A stretch of DNA of 64,000 nt from Ryuthela nishihirai (Eukaryota; Arthropoda; Arachnida; Araneae; Heptathelidae): contig JAWZYU010000010.1 of the NCBI GenBank assembly GCA_038380435.1, positions 42,318,135 through 42,382,134 on the forward strand. The letters run 5' to 3'. This document shows positions 46,562 to 58,800 of this stretch, piece by piece (within the stretch, counting starts at the first letter, position 1; the number at the start of each line of letters is the position of its first letter). Below the pieces are notes generated by a model. It had not been told where the DNA came from and searched no databases. It saw only the letters and a program-made list of their open reading frames with translations. A program made the position numbers and the translations under genes.

Positions 46562-46643
46562 TGGTTTTGCCATGAATGGGATTCGAACCCACGTCTCCAG
46601 GAAAAAATGCCTGTTATGCTAACCACTACACCACCAATAGCGA
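46562..46643 (-). repeat. tRNA-like sequence, probably a SINE head
   Basis: On the minus strand: GGTGTAGTGGTTAGCA (A-box-like) and GGGTTCGAATCCCA (B box and T arm) with plausible spacing. The acceptor ends do not pair well and the anticodon loop looks irregular, so a functional tRNA gene is unlikely. Confidence 0.5.
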
Positions 46644-46778
46644 TTGGTGGAGTAGTGGTGTGTCAATCGTGTGAGGTATCAATCGTAATGTTTGATTTTT
46701 AATTTAAAAAAAAGTTATTCATAATTTAGCATGTATCAAACCTCACCTCAAAACAAAAGTTCTTTATCTCCTAATATA

Positions 46779-46851
46779 CTGCTCACAAAAATTAGGGGAT
46801 ATTTCAAAATGAATATGAAGCGAAGAAATATCCCCTAATTTTTGTGAGCAG
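46779..46851. mobile_element. 73 bp Tc1/mariner-type mini-MITE
   Basis: Perfect 27 bp inverted repeats (46779-46805 and 46825-46851, beginning CTGCTCACAAAAATTAGGGG) around a 19 bp loop, flanked by TA on both sides. Confidence 0.93.
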
Positions 46852-46853
46852 TA

Positions 46854-47014
46854 TCTACGGGACCTGGGTTCGAGCCCCGGTTTAAGGCATGGATGTATGT
46901 GTCGTTTTTCTGCTGAGGTCCTGCCATCCTCTCAGACCTTCTACTATGGCATATAAACTGACAGGCTCCTGTCAGACCTCTGTGGCAAGCAGCTGCTTGA
47001 GGGGGTATTTATTT
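46854..47014 (+). mobile_element. 5'-truncated SINE-B copy
   Basis: Starts at TCTACGGGACCTGGG, directly after the mini-MITE. Body and tail are intact, and another SINE-B copy follows at once. Confidence 0.93.
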
Positions 47015-47020
47015 ATAGAA

Positions 47021-47226
47021 GCCGTCCCATTGCCGAGTGGTTAGCGCGCTTGGCTACTGATCTAAGGGACCTGGGTTCGAGCCCCGGGTAAGGCATGGAT
47101 GTGTGTGTCGTTTTTCTGCTGAGGTCCTACCATCCTCTCAGACCTTCTACTATGGCATATAAACTGACAGGCTCCTGTCAGACTTCTGTGGCAAGTAGCT
47201 GCTTGAGGGGGTATTTATTTTTTTTA
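47021..47226 (+). mobile_element. SINE-B copy
   Basis: Complete, GCCGTCCCATTGCCGAGTGG to GAGGGGGTATTTATT, in tandem with the previous truncated copy. Confidence 0.95.
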
Positions 47227-47814
47227 TATATTGCGTATGGGAAACGAGAAATTCCTATTTTTCGTAATTGGCAAGCTTGCGGCCAAAATAATAACTCTGT
47301 CTTCATAATTCATAATCAATAGAAACTGTTGGATAATTTTTTTTTGGGGGGGGGGTGTCCGAAAAAATGCAGTTTCTTTGGACCCCCTCTCCCCCCCAAA
47401 AAGAGGACAGCTCCGAGAATTTTGTTTCGGGGGGTGAGAAGAGAGATCAGAGAATTAAGACTTGAGTAGGGCTTCCCAATTATTATAAATATTGCACCGA
47501 ACAGGGAAGGTTAAAATGATATTCTATGTGGAATGAGATTTTGTAATTGTTGTTTTTTAATCTATTTTCAATGTGAGACCTAAAACATGCGGCTAAAATA
47601 AAATACAATTGTTTTGGATTTCAAAGCAGGTAGACAAGTTTGAGATATTTAGTATGAGATACATGATTTTCGGTGGGGTTCGAACAATCCCCCCCCCGTT
47701 TTCCTCTAGGTATGCCCCTGGTCGTGTGTTCATATCCCACCCAGCTGAAGACAATTTTTCCTCTAAAACTGATGATGACGTTAAACTAAGAGTGATACCT
47801 TCCTTGAGAAAAAA
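47227..47814. other. unassigned spacer
   Basis: G and C runs near 47345 and 47386-47396. No gene seen. Confidence 0.45.
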
Positions 47815-48202
47815 GGGGCGGGGGTGGCTCAGTCGGTAGCGCGCCAGGCTCGTAATCTGTAGTTCCCAGGTTCGAGTCCCAGCTGGGTCAGCGTTGAGAT
47901 TTATCTCCGCAAAATTCCCCGCCCTGCCCACGGTCAGCAGGGGACACCGATGGGCTTGGAAAGACCGCCGTCCGTCGGATGGGACGTTAAGCCGTGGCCC
48001 CGTGTGCGGGAGAGCCATATCCTGTGCACGTTAAAGAACACGCTGGATGGCCTTGACGGGAGGCTACCATCTGTCTCCCAACAGCTGTTCCAGTGAGTCC
48101 CCTCCCCCAACCTTCTCTGAGCCTTCGGGGTCCATGTAACCTGGCCATTTAGCCCATGGTGTGCAAAAAAGTGCCGCTCAGAGGTAAAACAACCCACAAT
48201 CA
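47815..48202 (+). mobile_element. SINE-A copy with 10 bp target duplication
   Basis: Complete forward copy flanked by TTGAGAAAAA at 47804-47813 and 48203-48212. Confidence 0.95.
47825..47879 (+). promoter_or_regulatory. internal Pol III promoter of a SINE-A copy
   Basis: A box TGGCTCAGTCGG at 47825-47836 and B box GGTTCGAGTCC at 47869-47879, with tRNA-like spacing of about 32 bp. This head is unmutated relative to the family pattern. Confidence 0.8.
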
Positions 48203-48329
48203 TTGAGAAAAAGTTAAATGCCTGCAGACGGCCAAAGTGAAAGCAATAGCAGGTCTGTCGTGTCCCTCTACTTCATTTCATTATCTTAGTATGTCTCTGC
48301 TATATACTATATGTCTCTGCTATATACTC

Positions 48330-49501
48330 AAAATTCTCAGAAGTGTCTTTTTAATGGGAATGTTGCTCATTAGTTGTCCTTCGTGTCCTAGCTGTGAAGT
48401 TTCCAGATGTTTACGGAAGCGATCGCAGCAAATTGTTTTATTACATTTTCGTAGCTCTCCTTTCGTGTAGTCGAAGGGTTAGGGTGTGAATCATCGAGAG
48501 AGGGAGCGCATAGATAAAGTGAAGGTGAACTAGCTAGTGCAACCTCAGCATTTTCCTGCTCGCAGGAACCGTATTCTAACCGTGAGCCAAGTTTGCCACC
48601 AAAACGGCGGTTCTTTAGCTCGTTGTTGGGTTGGGTTGTTTTACCTCTGAGCGGCACTTTTTTTGCACACCATGGGCTAAATGGCCAGGTCATAGGGACC
48701 CCGAAGGCTCAGAGAAGATTGGGGGAGGGGACCTTACATAGATAGCTGTTGGGAGACAGATAATAGCCTCCCGTCAAGGCCATCCAGCGTGTTCTTTAAC
48801 GTGCACAGGGTATGGCTCTCCCGCACACGGGGCCACGGCTTAACGTCCCATCCGACGGATGGCTGCCTTTCCAAGCCCATCGGTGTCCCCTACTGACCGT
48901 GGGCAGGGCGGGGAATTTTTGCGGAGATAAATCTCAACGCTGACCCAGCTGGGACTCGAACCTGGGAACTACAGATTACGAGCCTGGCGCGCTACCGACC
49001 GAGCCACCCCCACCCCGAGATGCGGCAATAACCAAGTCAGAAAGAGAGTGGCTTTTTTAAGAGAGTGGCTTTTTTTTTAAGAGAGTGGCAGGAGGAGCCA
49101 TGTTCGCTTTAGGACACCCAAATTCTTTCGTATACTCGAAAACAGAAACCCTAAAGGAGCAAGTTTCGGTTCTGTGTGAACCAGGTTAGGTAGGCAGGAA
49201 TTAGGATGCCCTGTCGCTGAGTTCTCAGGCCTATAAAGTGTTTTCTGTACGAGAAAGTACAGATTTCCATCTCTTAATCAATTAATTTAAATTAAGTGAT
49301 TGCCTTAACAGCAAAGCAGTATTCAATCTATGTTAAGCTGAACAGAAAAAGTCTCAAAGGAATATTTAATACTCCATCCAGTAAAATGTTGAGCACGGTT
49401 AAGGACCACAGAATCAAGCGCATTCCCATATTGCATGTTGAATGTACAAAGTATAAATAAATGGTCTGTCGCCTTCTACCTAGTGAGTTGGACATTTACG
49501 C
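48330..49501. repeat. duplicated segment, copy 2
   Basis: Counterpart of 37150-38182. Shared blocks include TCAGAAGTGTCTTT, GTGAATCATCGAGAGAGGG, GAGATGCGGC, GTTTCGGTTCTGTG and AAAGTATAAATAAATGG. It has about 120 bp absent from the first copy before its own SINE-A insertion at 48625. Confidence 0.85.
48625..49015 (-). mobile_element. SINE-A copy
   Basis: Complete reversed copy within the duplicated segment, at a different site from the one in the other segment. No clear target duplication. Confidence 0.94.
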
Positions 49502-50225
49502 CTTAAAAAAAACGAGCAAAAACAGAGAAGTATTTACTAAAATGAAACAAAGTTATTTTCCGTTGTTGACCTTTCTTATCGCCACGAGACCATTGCCTGC
49601 AGACCAATTGGTTCTCCGAGAACGAGTGTCGAAGCCAACCGAATCCGTGTCTCCTAATGGAGCCAGCAATGGCCGTCTGTCGTCGTCATCTGTGTTGTTG
49701 CGTACGGATGAATAGAAAACATTGATAGATACTATCTACAGGCAATTTTGCAGCCCACTACATCGTCAAACCGAAGGGCAAAGGTCACGCCAGTATCCTC
49801 GCCAGTGTCATTCTGGTCTCGGGTAGGGTGGGGTGGAAATGGCATGGTGGATTCATTATATGCAGCCCTCGCGTGGAACACATTAAGTCATACAGACAGA
49901 CACAGTGAGAGACCATCAACCCTCTGGCCTTGGGACGTGAGAACGAAAACGAGGCCGTCTTCATTGTTTTCGCCGTTGTTCAGTTGTCGATTCTATCATT
50001 TGCCAGAGTAGGAGTTGTTGTCATTCTCGTTTATTGTTTATTGAGCCAACTCCGGCGGAAGCGCAAGGGGATAGATACACCAGTGAAGGGCTGGTGCCGC
50101 CATCGGTGCTCCTGTACCGGGCCAGTGAGCTCTCTAAAATATATTTGTGGTGTTTATGCAATACATAATGTTTTTAATACAATAATACATATTTTCTTGG
50201 CATGGAACTTAATGAACTAATGGGA
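49502..50225. other. unassigned spacer
   Basis: Less AT-rich. An open frame at 49930-50220 has a hydrophobic stretch followed by basic residues but no known family. Confidence 0.45.
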
Positions 50226-50604
50226 GAATTAGGTTGTTTATCTCTGAGCTGTACATTTGTTGGCACACAGTGGGCTTAATGCCCAGGTCACAAGGACCCC
50301 AAGGGCTCAGAAAAGGTTGGGGATCCATTGGACAGCTGTTAGGACACAGATGGAAACTTCTCGTCGAAGTCATCCAGTGTCTTTAACGTATAAAAGGTAT
50401 GGCTCTCTCATGAACAGAGAGCCACGGCTTAAAGTCACATCCAACGGACGGCGATCTTTCCAAGCCCAACGGGGTCCCCTTTTTCACCGGCAACAGGGTG
50501 GTGGTGAGCAAAGATAAATATCAATGCTTATACAGTTGGGACTCGAAACTGGAAACTGCAGATTACGAGCCTGGTACGCTACCAACTAAGCCACGCCCGC
50601 TCCT
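50226..50604 (-). mobile_element. old SINE-A copy
   Basis: Reversed and diverged; B box region ACTCGAAACTGG, head ends CCACGCCCGCTCC. Confidence 0.88.
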
Positions 50605-50619
50605 TATAGCGAGAGAGAA

Positions 50620-50830
50620 AAAAATGCTGTTTTATTTCTGAGCGGTATTTTGTCTACCTACACATGGCTAAATGTCCAGGTCACAAGGATCCCATGATCT
50701 GAAAGCTGAGTAAGGGAAGAGAATACATTAGAGACAGCTACAATTTGAAGATAGATAGAGGATAACAGTTAAGGTCAACTAGTGTGTTATCTAACGTGTG
50801 TAAGGGTGTATACCTATGCTGCAAACGGAG
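50620..50830 (-). mobile_element. very old SINE-A fragment
   Basis: TTTATTTCTGAGCGGTATTTT, then CATGGCTAAATGTCCAGGTC. The similarity fades after about 50830. Confidence 0.65.
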
Positions 50831-51695
50831 TCAGAATTGTCGTGGCATGAACTGCGCAGTCTCTTAGCCTCCCCAGTGGCCCCTCACACTATGCTACTGA
50901 TATGAATTTTCTATTACGGGTAGCACGCATTGAATTCGAGCAATGAGGTTTTCTAAATGTCCTGAGATTAGAGCTCCGTTTATTCGAAGTGAACATCACC
51001 ATGTCAACTCCGATTAACACGGAATAAATAAGACTGAGTTTAGTGATAAAAGTTTTAATACAAGTGGTTGTTCATCTAGCCGTTTTATCTCTTTAGTAAA
51101 TTTTTGGTTCATTTCTACTCTTCCTAACACGATGCTGAGTTCTTTAAATTGATTTTTCGTGTGAAGAAGTCAGAAGGTTTTTAATTGCAATGTATCTTTA
51201 TGGTTTTAATAGCATGACACGAAAATCGATGAATCTCAAAAATTTAACGTCAATCTTCTCTGAGCTTCAGGGGTCTTTGTGACATGGCCATTTAGTCCAT
51301 TGTGTGGAAAAAATAATGACCCTCATAGTTACAACAACACACCTCCATAAGAGAAAGTAGGCCAGTTAGGATTTGACATAGGCTTTAGAAACTATGGGGT
51401 CTCGAAGGCTTCGCAAATTATTGACGAATTTTTCAAATATAAATGCAAGAAATGTCTATACTAAATGAAGTATAAAAAACAAACGACTAAGTACAATACT
51501 AATGTATTTCAGTGAAAATGTCTATCAAACACATATAATAGTCCGTTTGTTTGTTTCACTATAAATGTTTCATCTATACGATGTTACATCGTCTCTTGTA
51601 GAATAGTGTAGTACATGGAATAACAGGAAGGCTAAACAACTTTTCAGAAGTTTATACTTACTAGATTTTGTGCACTAATCATAAAGATGGATAAA
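50831..51695. other. unassigned spacer with a SINE-A scrap
   Basis: A forward SINE-A 3' fragment is visible at about 51250-51342 (TTCTCTGAGCTTCAGGGG to TTACAACAACAC). Nothing else is recognised. Confidence 0.6.
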
Positions 51696-52106
51696 ATTAA
51701 CAGATGAGGTTATTATTAAGCAGTGTAGCACAATATATAAACGAAGTTATCGATTCCGTCCTAACATTTAGGACATCTTCAAACGTACAATCATTAGAAA
51801 ATTAACTTATAAAAGTAGGTAAAATTTCAAAGTTCTAAGTCTTGCTTCAAATTGCAGTTGTTAATTTAATTTTATTAATAAAATACAATTTGAATTTACA
51901 ATTTAAACAAAATTTACAACAAAACAAAATCAATTTACAACACAACTGCAATTTGAAGCAAGATAAAAGAGAATTTGAAATTTACCTCTCTTTTTTAAGT
52001 TAATTTTAATCATTGTACGTCTGAAGAGGTCCTAATAGTTAGGACGAAATCGATCACTTCCTTTATATATTATGTTACACTCTTTGATAATCATCTCATC
52101 TGTTAA
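51696..52106. mobile_element. 411 bp foldback element, possibly TTAA-flanked
   Basis: The left arm (about 51696-51862) matches the complement of the right arm (about 51938-52106) along most of its length. Markers are ATTAACAGATGAG at the ends, GTCCTAACATTTAGGAC, and AACTGCAATTTGAAGC at the inner edges. A short AT-rich loop separates the arms. Both outer ends include TTAA next to CAGATGAG. Confidence 0.85.
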
Positions 52107-53337
52107 TTAAAAAACGTTAATAAGCTAAATACTGTTCAGGTGTGACATGTTTCATTTGGAAATTCGATTACAGAATTAATATGAGAGTTGTTTCCATTTA
52201 TATATATCATTCAACAATTTATAGATAATTTATACAAATCCTTTCATTCACGACCAAAACTATAAACGATATATTTTTCTTGTTTAAAGCTTTGATTGTC
52301 ATCATCATGAAACCGTAGGACACCACTTTAAAGAGCCTACAACAAAGTGATAATACTTCTGTGTGATTGACATTAATTATTCTCACTTCCCCTCACCATG
52401 GGGAGAAAACATTTTCCCTATTCCCTACAAACGGCACCGACCTGGAAATTCGCACGGTTACGGCTCGGGATTCTTCGAGAAAACGAGAGGAGGAAGCTGA
52501 CCACGGCGCCACCTTTTAGCAGTGTATCTAATTTACGATCTAATCCCTGTCCCCAGAGCATCTCTCCTCATCGTTAAGCCTGTTCTCGTGCAAGCGGCCG
52601 TCTCTTCCCGGGACGGCGTGATCGAACAACCCATTAAAGTAAGTAAAATACGACGGCAACAGGGATCCAAAACACATAGAAAAAGATCTTTAAGACCCCG
52701 GTGTAGTCAAAAGTTGGGAACGTGCAGGTTTACAACCATTGATGAACGGCGGTTGCTTTTCCTACCGGACAGAGTGAAGTGTAGCGGCTGGAACGGCTGT
52801 GGGATGCCCTTGTCTTGCCGACGGCACCCGGCAGGGGTCTGGATTGCGTGGTCGACCTTTGTGTTGGGGTTCTTCAGTCCATCGTACTTAGGTTGGGCAG
52901 AAGAAGACGTGACCTATATACTGAATTGGTGAACCTGTGATTTTCTACCGGATTTAAATGATTCAGATGGCATCCCATTTCCACGATATATAGATGAAGA
53001 TGGTAAAATTTATTTCGATGACGGTAATCCTCGCCGATAATTACAAGCGAATGCATCATCATTTGTCATCGATGTTGGCATGGTTACAGTGGAAATGGAG
53101 ACGAGAAATTGTCGCTGAAAGATGAGTGAAGTCTAAAGACGAAAAAAGTCTCACGAAGAGCAACTACCTGGCAAAAGTTGCTTTAAAACAAGTTGAAAAT
53201 TAGTTTTTAAAAATTATTTTTTTTTCGAAAAAATTTTCATTTCTTTTCATTGAAAACATTTTCTGCGGGGAAAAAAGTAAAGAATTAAACTAAGAGATCA
53301 TACGCAGATCCATATTTTTTTCAACGTAGTGGGAGGA
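52107..53337. other. unassigned; one less AT-rich patch
   Basis: About 52380-52930 is more GC-balanced and holds a 136-codon open frame (52522-52932) with scattered basic residues and no identified domain. The rest is AT-rich. Confidence 0.4.
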
Positions 53338-53386
53338 TTGTTGTGTTGAGTTGGTTTTACGTCTGAGCGGCACTTTTTTTTCGTAC
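53338..53386 (-). mobile_element. SINE-A tail scrap
   Basis: GAGTTGGTTTTACGTCTGAG then CGGCACTTTTTTTT. Only the ~50 bp 3' end is present. Confidence 0.7.
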
Positions 53387-53651
53387 GTACCATTTAAAAT
53401 ATTATTTTTGCAAATGCTTAAAACTTCTGCTAACCTCGTCGTACACACATCTTTTTTGGAGGGTGGGTGGGGTAGAGGGGGGATGTCACAGGTTTTTGAC
53501 ATACGGTAAAACCTCGATTAACTGATCCTCGATTATTGGTTTAACCCGCAACTCTGTGAATAATCAAATTAGGAAAAGGTATCACTCGGTGCTAGAATTA
53601 TGCTTCACAACATCTCTCTCAAGACAATGTTATAAATTTCATAGATGAATT

Positions 53652-53972
53652 GGATCATTGTGACCTGGCCCATTGCATACCAAAAAAGTGTCGCTCAGAA
53701 AAGTTTGGGGGAAAGGGACAGCTGTTAAGAGACAGATGGAAGTCTCCTGTCAAGGCCATCGAGCATGTTCTATAACGTGCACTGAGTATGGCTCTCCTGC
53801 ACAGGTTGCCAATGCTTACCGTCCCATCAGACTGCCGGCGGTCTTTTCAAGCACATCGGTATCCCCTTTCTGTTCGAGGTGGAATGGGAGATAAATCATA
53901 ATGGAGGCCCAGGTGGGACTCGAACCTGGGACCTACAGATTACGAGCCTAGCGCACTGCCGACCCCAGTCCT
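53652..53972 (-). mobile_element. old SINE-A copy, rearranged
   Basis: Reversed body and head (GGACTCGAACCTGGGACC, TTACGAGCCTAGCGC). The left end has lost or scrambled the usual tail. Confidence 0.85.
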
Positions 53973-55157
53973 GGGAGCAGCGTCGTAGTAGTCTAAGAAA
54001 TGATGATGGCAACCGGGCACTGGCCCTCCACACATGTGAAAATTGATTAAATTTCTTATCGGCCTTAATTTATTCCGTTCACTTTATGACTGCGATATTT
54101 TTATTTTGTCTCTCCATCCACCCACCTTTCAAAATTTTCTGGATACACCACAGGACAGGAAGAGCATCTGTCTTTCAATTCTCGAGATCCGGCAACGATA
54201 ATGGACAAACTTAAAATGCTGGTTTTCACAAACTTATAAAATAAATACATGGAACCAAGGGAAGCAATGTTTTTTTTTTATAATTCTGATAATTAAACAA
54301 ATATGTTAAATATATATTCGAAATGAAGTACATAAAACACAAATTTGCTCATAATAATTTTTTTTATAATTAATAGTTAATGGAACCGCGTTACGATTTG
54401 TTATCAGCTTTGCTTTTAGAAATTGCTCCCTCTTTTTGATAAGTTACAATTATAACACTCTGAAATTGGATCTTTAGATCCATTTTTTCTTTACATGTCC
54501 ATGTTTCCAACTATTACATCTGTGTTTCCAGTTAGATATATTAGGAAATTATTTGTATGGATACGAAGAATTACCGCTTAAGAAAAAAGCAATTCCAAAA
54601 ATTTCCTTTTGTCAATATTCCTCTACATTTTTCCTAAAATTTCCAATTAATTTTCTATAAATTCCTTTACATTCATCTACATTTAAGAAAAAGTTCTTTC
54701 TCTGAAGTATTTTTATGGACTGCTAGACTTATAATTTAACTGAATCTATGAAGTTATTGTTTGGAATGGCGATTGCATCTCTAATTTAAAACGAATTGAT
54801 GAAAAAAGTAATTTAAACTTTTTTTTCATCAATTAATATTAATTTTTTTTCGAAATAAAAAGACTGAAATATTTCGATTGCATTTTAACCTTAGACCATC
54901 AATATTATTTAAAGGACTTATCATATGTTACCATTTGAAACACTGCATTTTTTCTTTGGTTACATAACCATCTAATTTCAGTAAGAAAAAAAAGCGATAC
55001 TACACTAGAGTATCCTCACAAGCCATTTTAAGAGCGTACCTCTCGATCCTTTCTCACTTTCAATTGGAGCTAAATCTGTAGGTATCATTTGCAAAGTTAA
55101 AATCAAATTCAAATTCGTAGTAAGCAAAATATAATTTTTAAGTCCGCTCTTCAAACT
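53973..55157. other. unassigned AT-rich spacer
   Basis: Contains a short hairpin near 54798-54835 (AAAAAAGTAATTTAAACTTTTTTT). No gene seen. Confidence 0.45.
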
Positions 55158-55249
55158 TTGCTAAGGTCCCGCCATCCTCACAGACCTTCTACTATGGCAT
55201 ATAAACTGACAGGCTGCTGTCAGACCTCTGTGGCAAACAGATGTTTGAA
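55158..55249 (+). mobile_element. 5'-truncated SINE-B copy
   Basis: From TGCTAAGGTCCCGCC to AACAGATGTTTGAAG; the head is missing. Confidence 0.88.
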
Positions 55250-55757
55250 GTTTTTCCAGCATGTTATAATCACAGTTAATTATATCAGTGATTTCTATCT
55301 GGCCAGAATTAGAGCTAATTAGAACAGTATCGAAAATTGAAATATATTATAAAAGTTGTTTCAGTTAATTGGATAAACTGTTCTCAGAACGTCAGAATTA
55401 GAGCAAGTTATATAAATTATTCGCAGCATATAAGAAATAGTGCTGATTAGATCAGTGGCTATTAACAATTCTAATTAGATCAGTATCAACAAAATCGAAA
55501 TTATTTAATTAAATAAGGTTCCTAGCATGTCAGAATTAGAGTGTAGTTCTGTGAATCCAGCATTTCAGATTTCAGAAGACTTAGACTTTTACACGGCACA
55601 CATTTCATATTTATGAATACAAGGGCGTATCTACGGAGACGATTTTGGGGGTTCAAACCTTCTCTGTCAAGATTTGACAACTGTCACTTTAAACAAAAAA
55701 GTAGGTAATTTTCGTATCTGAGCGAATATGCGCAAATTTGAAATATCACGTCTACTT
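55250..55757. other. unassigned AT-rich spacer
   Basis: TCAGAATTAGAG-type phrases recur three or four times between 55305 and 55545, suggesting a very old tandem repeat. Confidence 0.45.
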
Positions 55758-55884
55758 TTGTGTGGCCGAGTGGTTAGCGTGCTTGGCTACTGATCTAAGG
55801 GACCTAGGTTCGAATCCCGGGTAAGGCATGGATGTATGTGTCGTTTTTCTGCTGAGGAATTAGAATCCTCACAGACCTTCTACT

Positions 55885-58800
55885 CATCATCATCATCATC
55901 ATCCTCAAGCAGCCATGGGCTACGGAGGTCCAACCAGACCGTGCAATTTAGTTCTCCAAGCAAGTCTATCCTGAGCTACATCTACTGCATCTGGCCACTG
56001 CACACCAATTCTAACAAGGTCCTGTTTGACATTGTCTGCCCACCGCATCCTAGGTCTCCCCTTCTTTCTGAGGCCTTTAGGCACACTGTTCATAACCCTG
56101 TTCGCCAATCTATAATTATTCATACGGGCAACATGGCCAAACCAACGGAGTCTCTCTCTGCACAATATGCTGCTTAAAGGAGGTTGCAAACTCCTTTTCC
56201 TAATCTCATCATTAGTTACAAAGTTGAACCACCTAATGCCCAAGATACTGCGTAAGCATCTGGAATCAAAAGCATCTAGTTTCCTGTTATCTTGTTTACA
56301 AAGTGTCCAAGTTTCACTACCATAACTAACCCTAGAAAGAACCAAACTATTATACAGTCTAATTTTAGTCATCAGGTGTATACGCCTATTTCTCCACACT
56401 CTCCATAGATTCTTAAAAGTTCCAGCAGCAATCACTATTCGTCTGTTAATCTCATGCCGCACATCACCATTATCTGTTACATAGCTCCCAAGATAATTAA
56501 ACTGTGACACCTGCTCAAGACTGCAACCATTCAGATTAATTGAATCACATGAATCACAGCCTGCCTGACCAATTTTCATCACTTTAGTTTTCTCTCTGTT
56601 TATAACCAAACCTACTCTACTACCAGTCTCATCAACGGCTCGAATGAAAGAGTTCATCTCATCAACATCATTTGCCAGAAGGGCTAAATCATCAGCATAA
56701 TCTAAATCAGAAATTTTCCTATCTCCAGCCCATTTAAGGCCAAAATCTTTCCCTTGAAGTGAATTTCGCATAACATAATCAATAACCAAGCTAAAGAGAA
56801 AAGGAGACAAAATGCACCCTTGTCGAACACCAGAAGTAATGCTAAACCAATTGCTACAAGCCTTACCAACTCTCACACACGACTCAGTGTTATTATAGAG
56901 AGCTTTCATAATGTTAACTAACTTGTCTGGTATACCATATGATCTCACAATCAACCACAAATTATGACGATCAACAGAGTCGAAAGCCTTTTTGAAATCA
57001 ACAAAGCTAGCAACCAAAGGTTTCTGAAACTCTAAACATTTCTCAAGAATCTGCCTAAGTGAAAAATACCTGATCTACACATCCCCTACCACTTCTGAAT
57101 CCACATTGCTCATCACGCAATTGCCTGTCAACCAGATTCTTAATTCTATTAAGAACAATCATGGAAAGAACTTTACCTGGAACAGAGAGTAGGCTGATAC
57201 CCCTATAGTTATCACAAGAACTGCGATCACCTTTTTTGAAAATAGGGATAACAATAGCTCTGGTAAAATCCTTAGGAACCATGCCTTTATCATAAAAGAG
57301 ATTCAGAATTTCAGTCATCCAAGTGGTAACCGAAACATTCCCAGCTCTAAGCATTTCCGTAGTAATTTCATCTACCCCTGGGGATTTATGAAGTTTAAGT
57401 TTAGAAACAGCCAAACTAACTTCAGATTGTGTTATAGGGCCAACATTAAAGCCACCAATGCATCTATCATCATTGCAAACAATGGGAGTAGAACTAACTA
57501 CATTGTTTAGAACATCACTGAAATGCTCAGCCCACCTAGCCATGACAGAATCCTCCCCTTCTATAACCTTACCTTGTTTATCCTTCAATCCTTGTATGCC
57601 TGTCCATTTTCTACCACACAAAACATTAACTATCTGGTACAGCTCTCTGCTGTTGTGCTGTCTAACTGCTTCCTCGGCTTTGTCAGCCAAACCATCAAGC
57701 CAAAAATTTTTTATCAGCAGCTAACTGATCCTTTACAAGTTTATTAAGGTCTCTGTAATGCTTTCTATTAGGACTAGTAGGGTATTGATTAAGAGCATTC
57801 CTGCAGTTCTTTCTTTCCGAAATAAGCTCAAGTGCCTCATCACTCAGATAATTCTGCCTCTTCTGCTCCTTTTTTCCTAAAAGAGTACTGTTAGTGTCCA
57901 AAAAAGCCTGTTTAAAATGATCCCATTCTTCCTCAACTTCAGTAGTAAGCAAACCATGACTGTCATAATGACTAAGTAACCTATCATGGTAAGCTTTGGC
58001 TATAACTGGATCTTTCAGAGCTTCAGTATTAAAAGTAAATTTTTTAACCCTAGCACAACACTTTTTAAGTTTAAGTTGCAACACACTTTTAACAAGGTAA
58101 TGGTCAGATCCAATTTCAGCTCCCCTATATGCCCTGGTATTCCTAACAGAACTAGTCCATTTGCTGTTAATTAATATGTAATCAATCATATTCTTATGCA
58201 GCCCATCAGGTGAAACCCATGTGTACTTATGTATGTCGCGGTGTTTGTAATAAGTGTTAGTTATTCTGAATCCATTGAGTTTACTTACCTGTAGGAGACG
58301 TTGCCCATTGCTATTGCAGCTACCAATACCAAAAGGGCCTATTACTCCTCCCCAAAGGTCAGAGTCAGTACCAACTTTGGCATTGAAGTCACCAAGAACA
58401 AGGGTAATATCTCCTTTCTTGACAGAATTCAAAATATCCTGAAGTTGTTCATAAAACCTATCCTTCTCATTCTCATCGGCATCCTCAGTGGGGGCATAAC
58501 AGCAGATAACATTCAAGTCTTTAACGCTTGTCTGAAATTTTGCTGTAAGAAACCTTTCATTAATGCACTCATATCCTAGAAGAGCATCACTAGCGTGTCT
58601 GCTGAGAAGCAGACCCACGCCTTGGTGATGCTTTTTGTCGTCCCTCCCTGAAAAGAGAAATTTAAGATTATTTTTAAGAATCTGACCTTTATCTGTCCAT
58701 CTGGTCTCTTGCAAGCCGAGAATATCTAAATTATAACGGTGGAATTCTTGTGTGAGGACATCAAGAGAAAAAGCTCTGTGCAGAGTCCTCACATTCCAAC

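Larger units (their letters stand above)
45691..46778. other. spacer, mostly unassigned
   Basis: Very AT-rich to about 46100. It includes a repeat-D copy and a tRNA-like patch, listed separately. Confidence 0.45.

Noticed and set aside
47825..47879. Functional tRNA gene in the SINE heads
   Set aside because: A and B boxes are present, but the acceptor stems do not pair properly and each head continues into the SINE body.
49930..50220. Open frame with a possible membrane helix followed by RRKRKG
   Set aside because: A single hydrophobic run is not enough, and overlapping frames exist. No homology recognised.
52522..52932. 136-codon open frame in a more GC-balanced patch
   Set aside because: No domain, no ordered codon pattern that I can recognise, and no supporting neighbouring exon.
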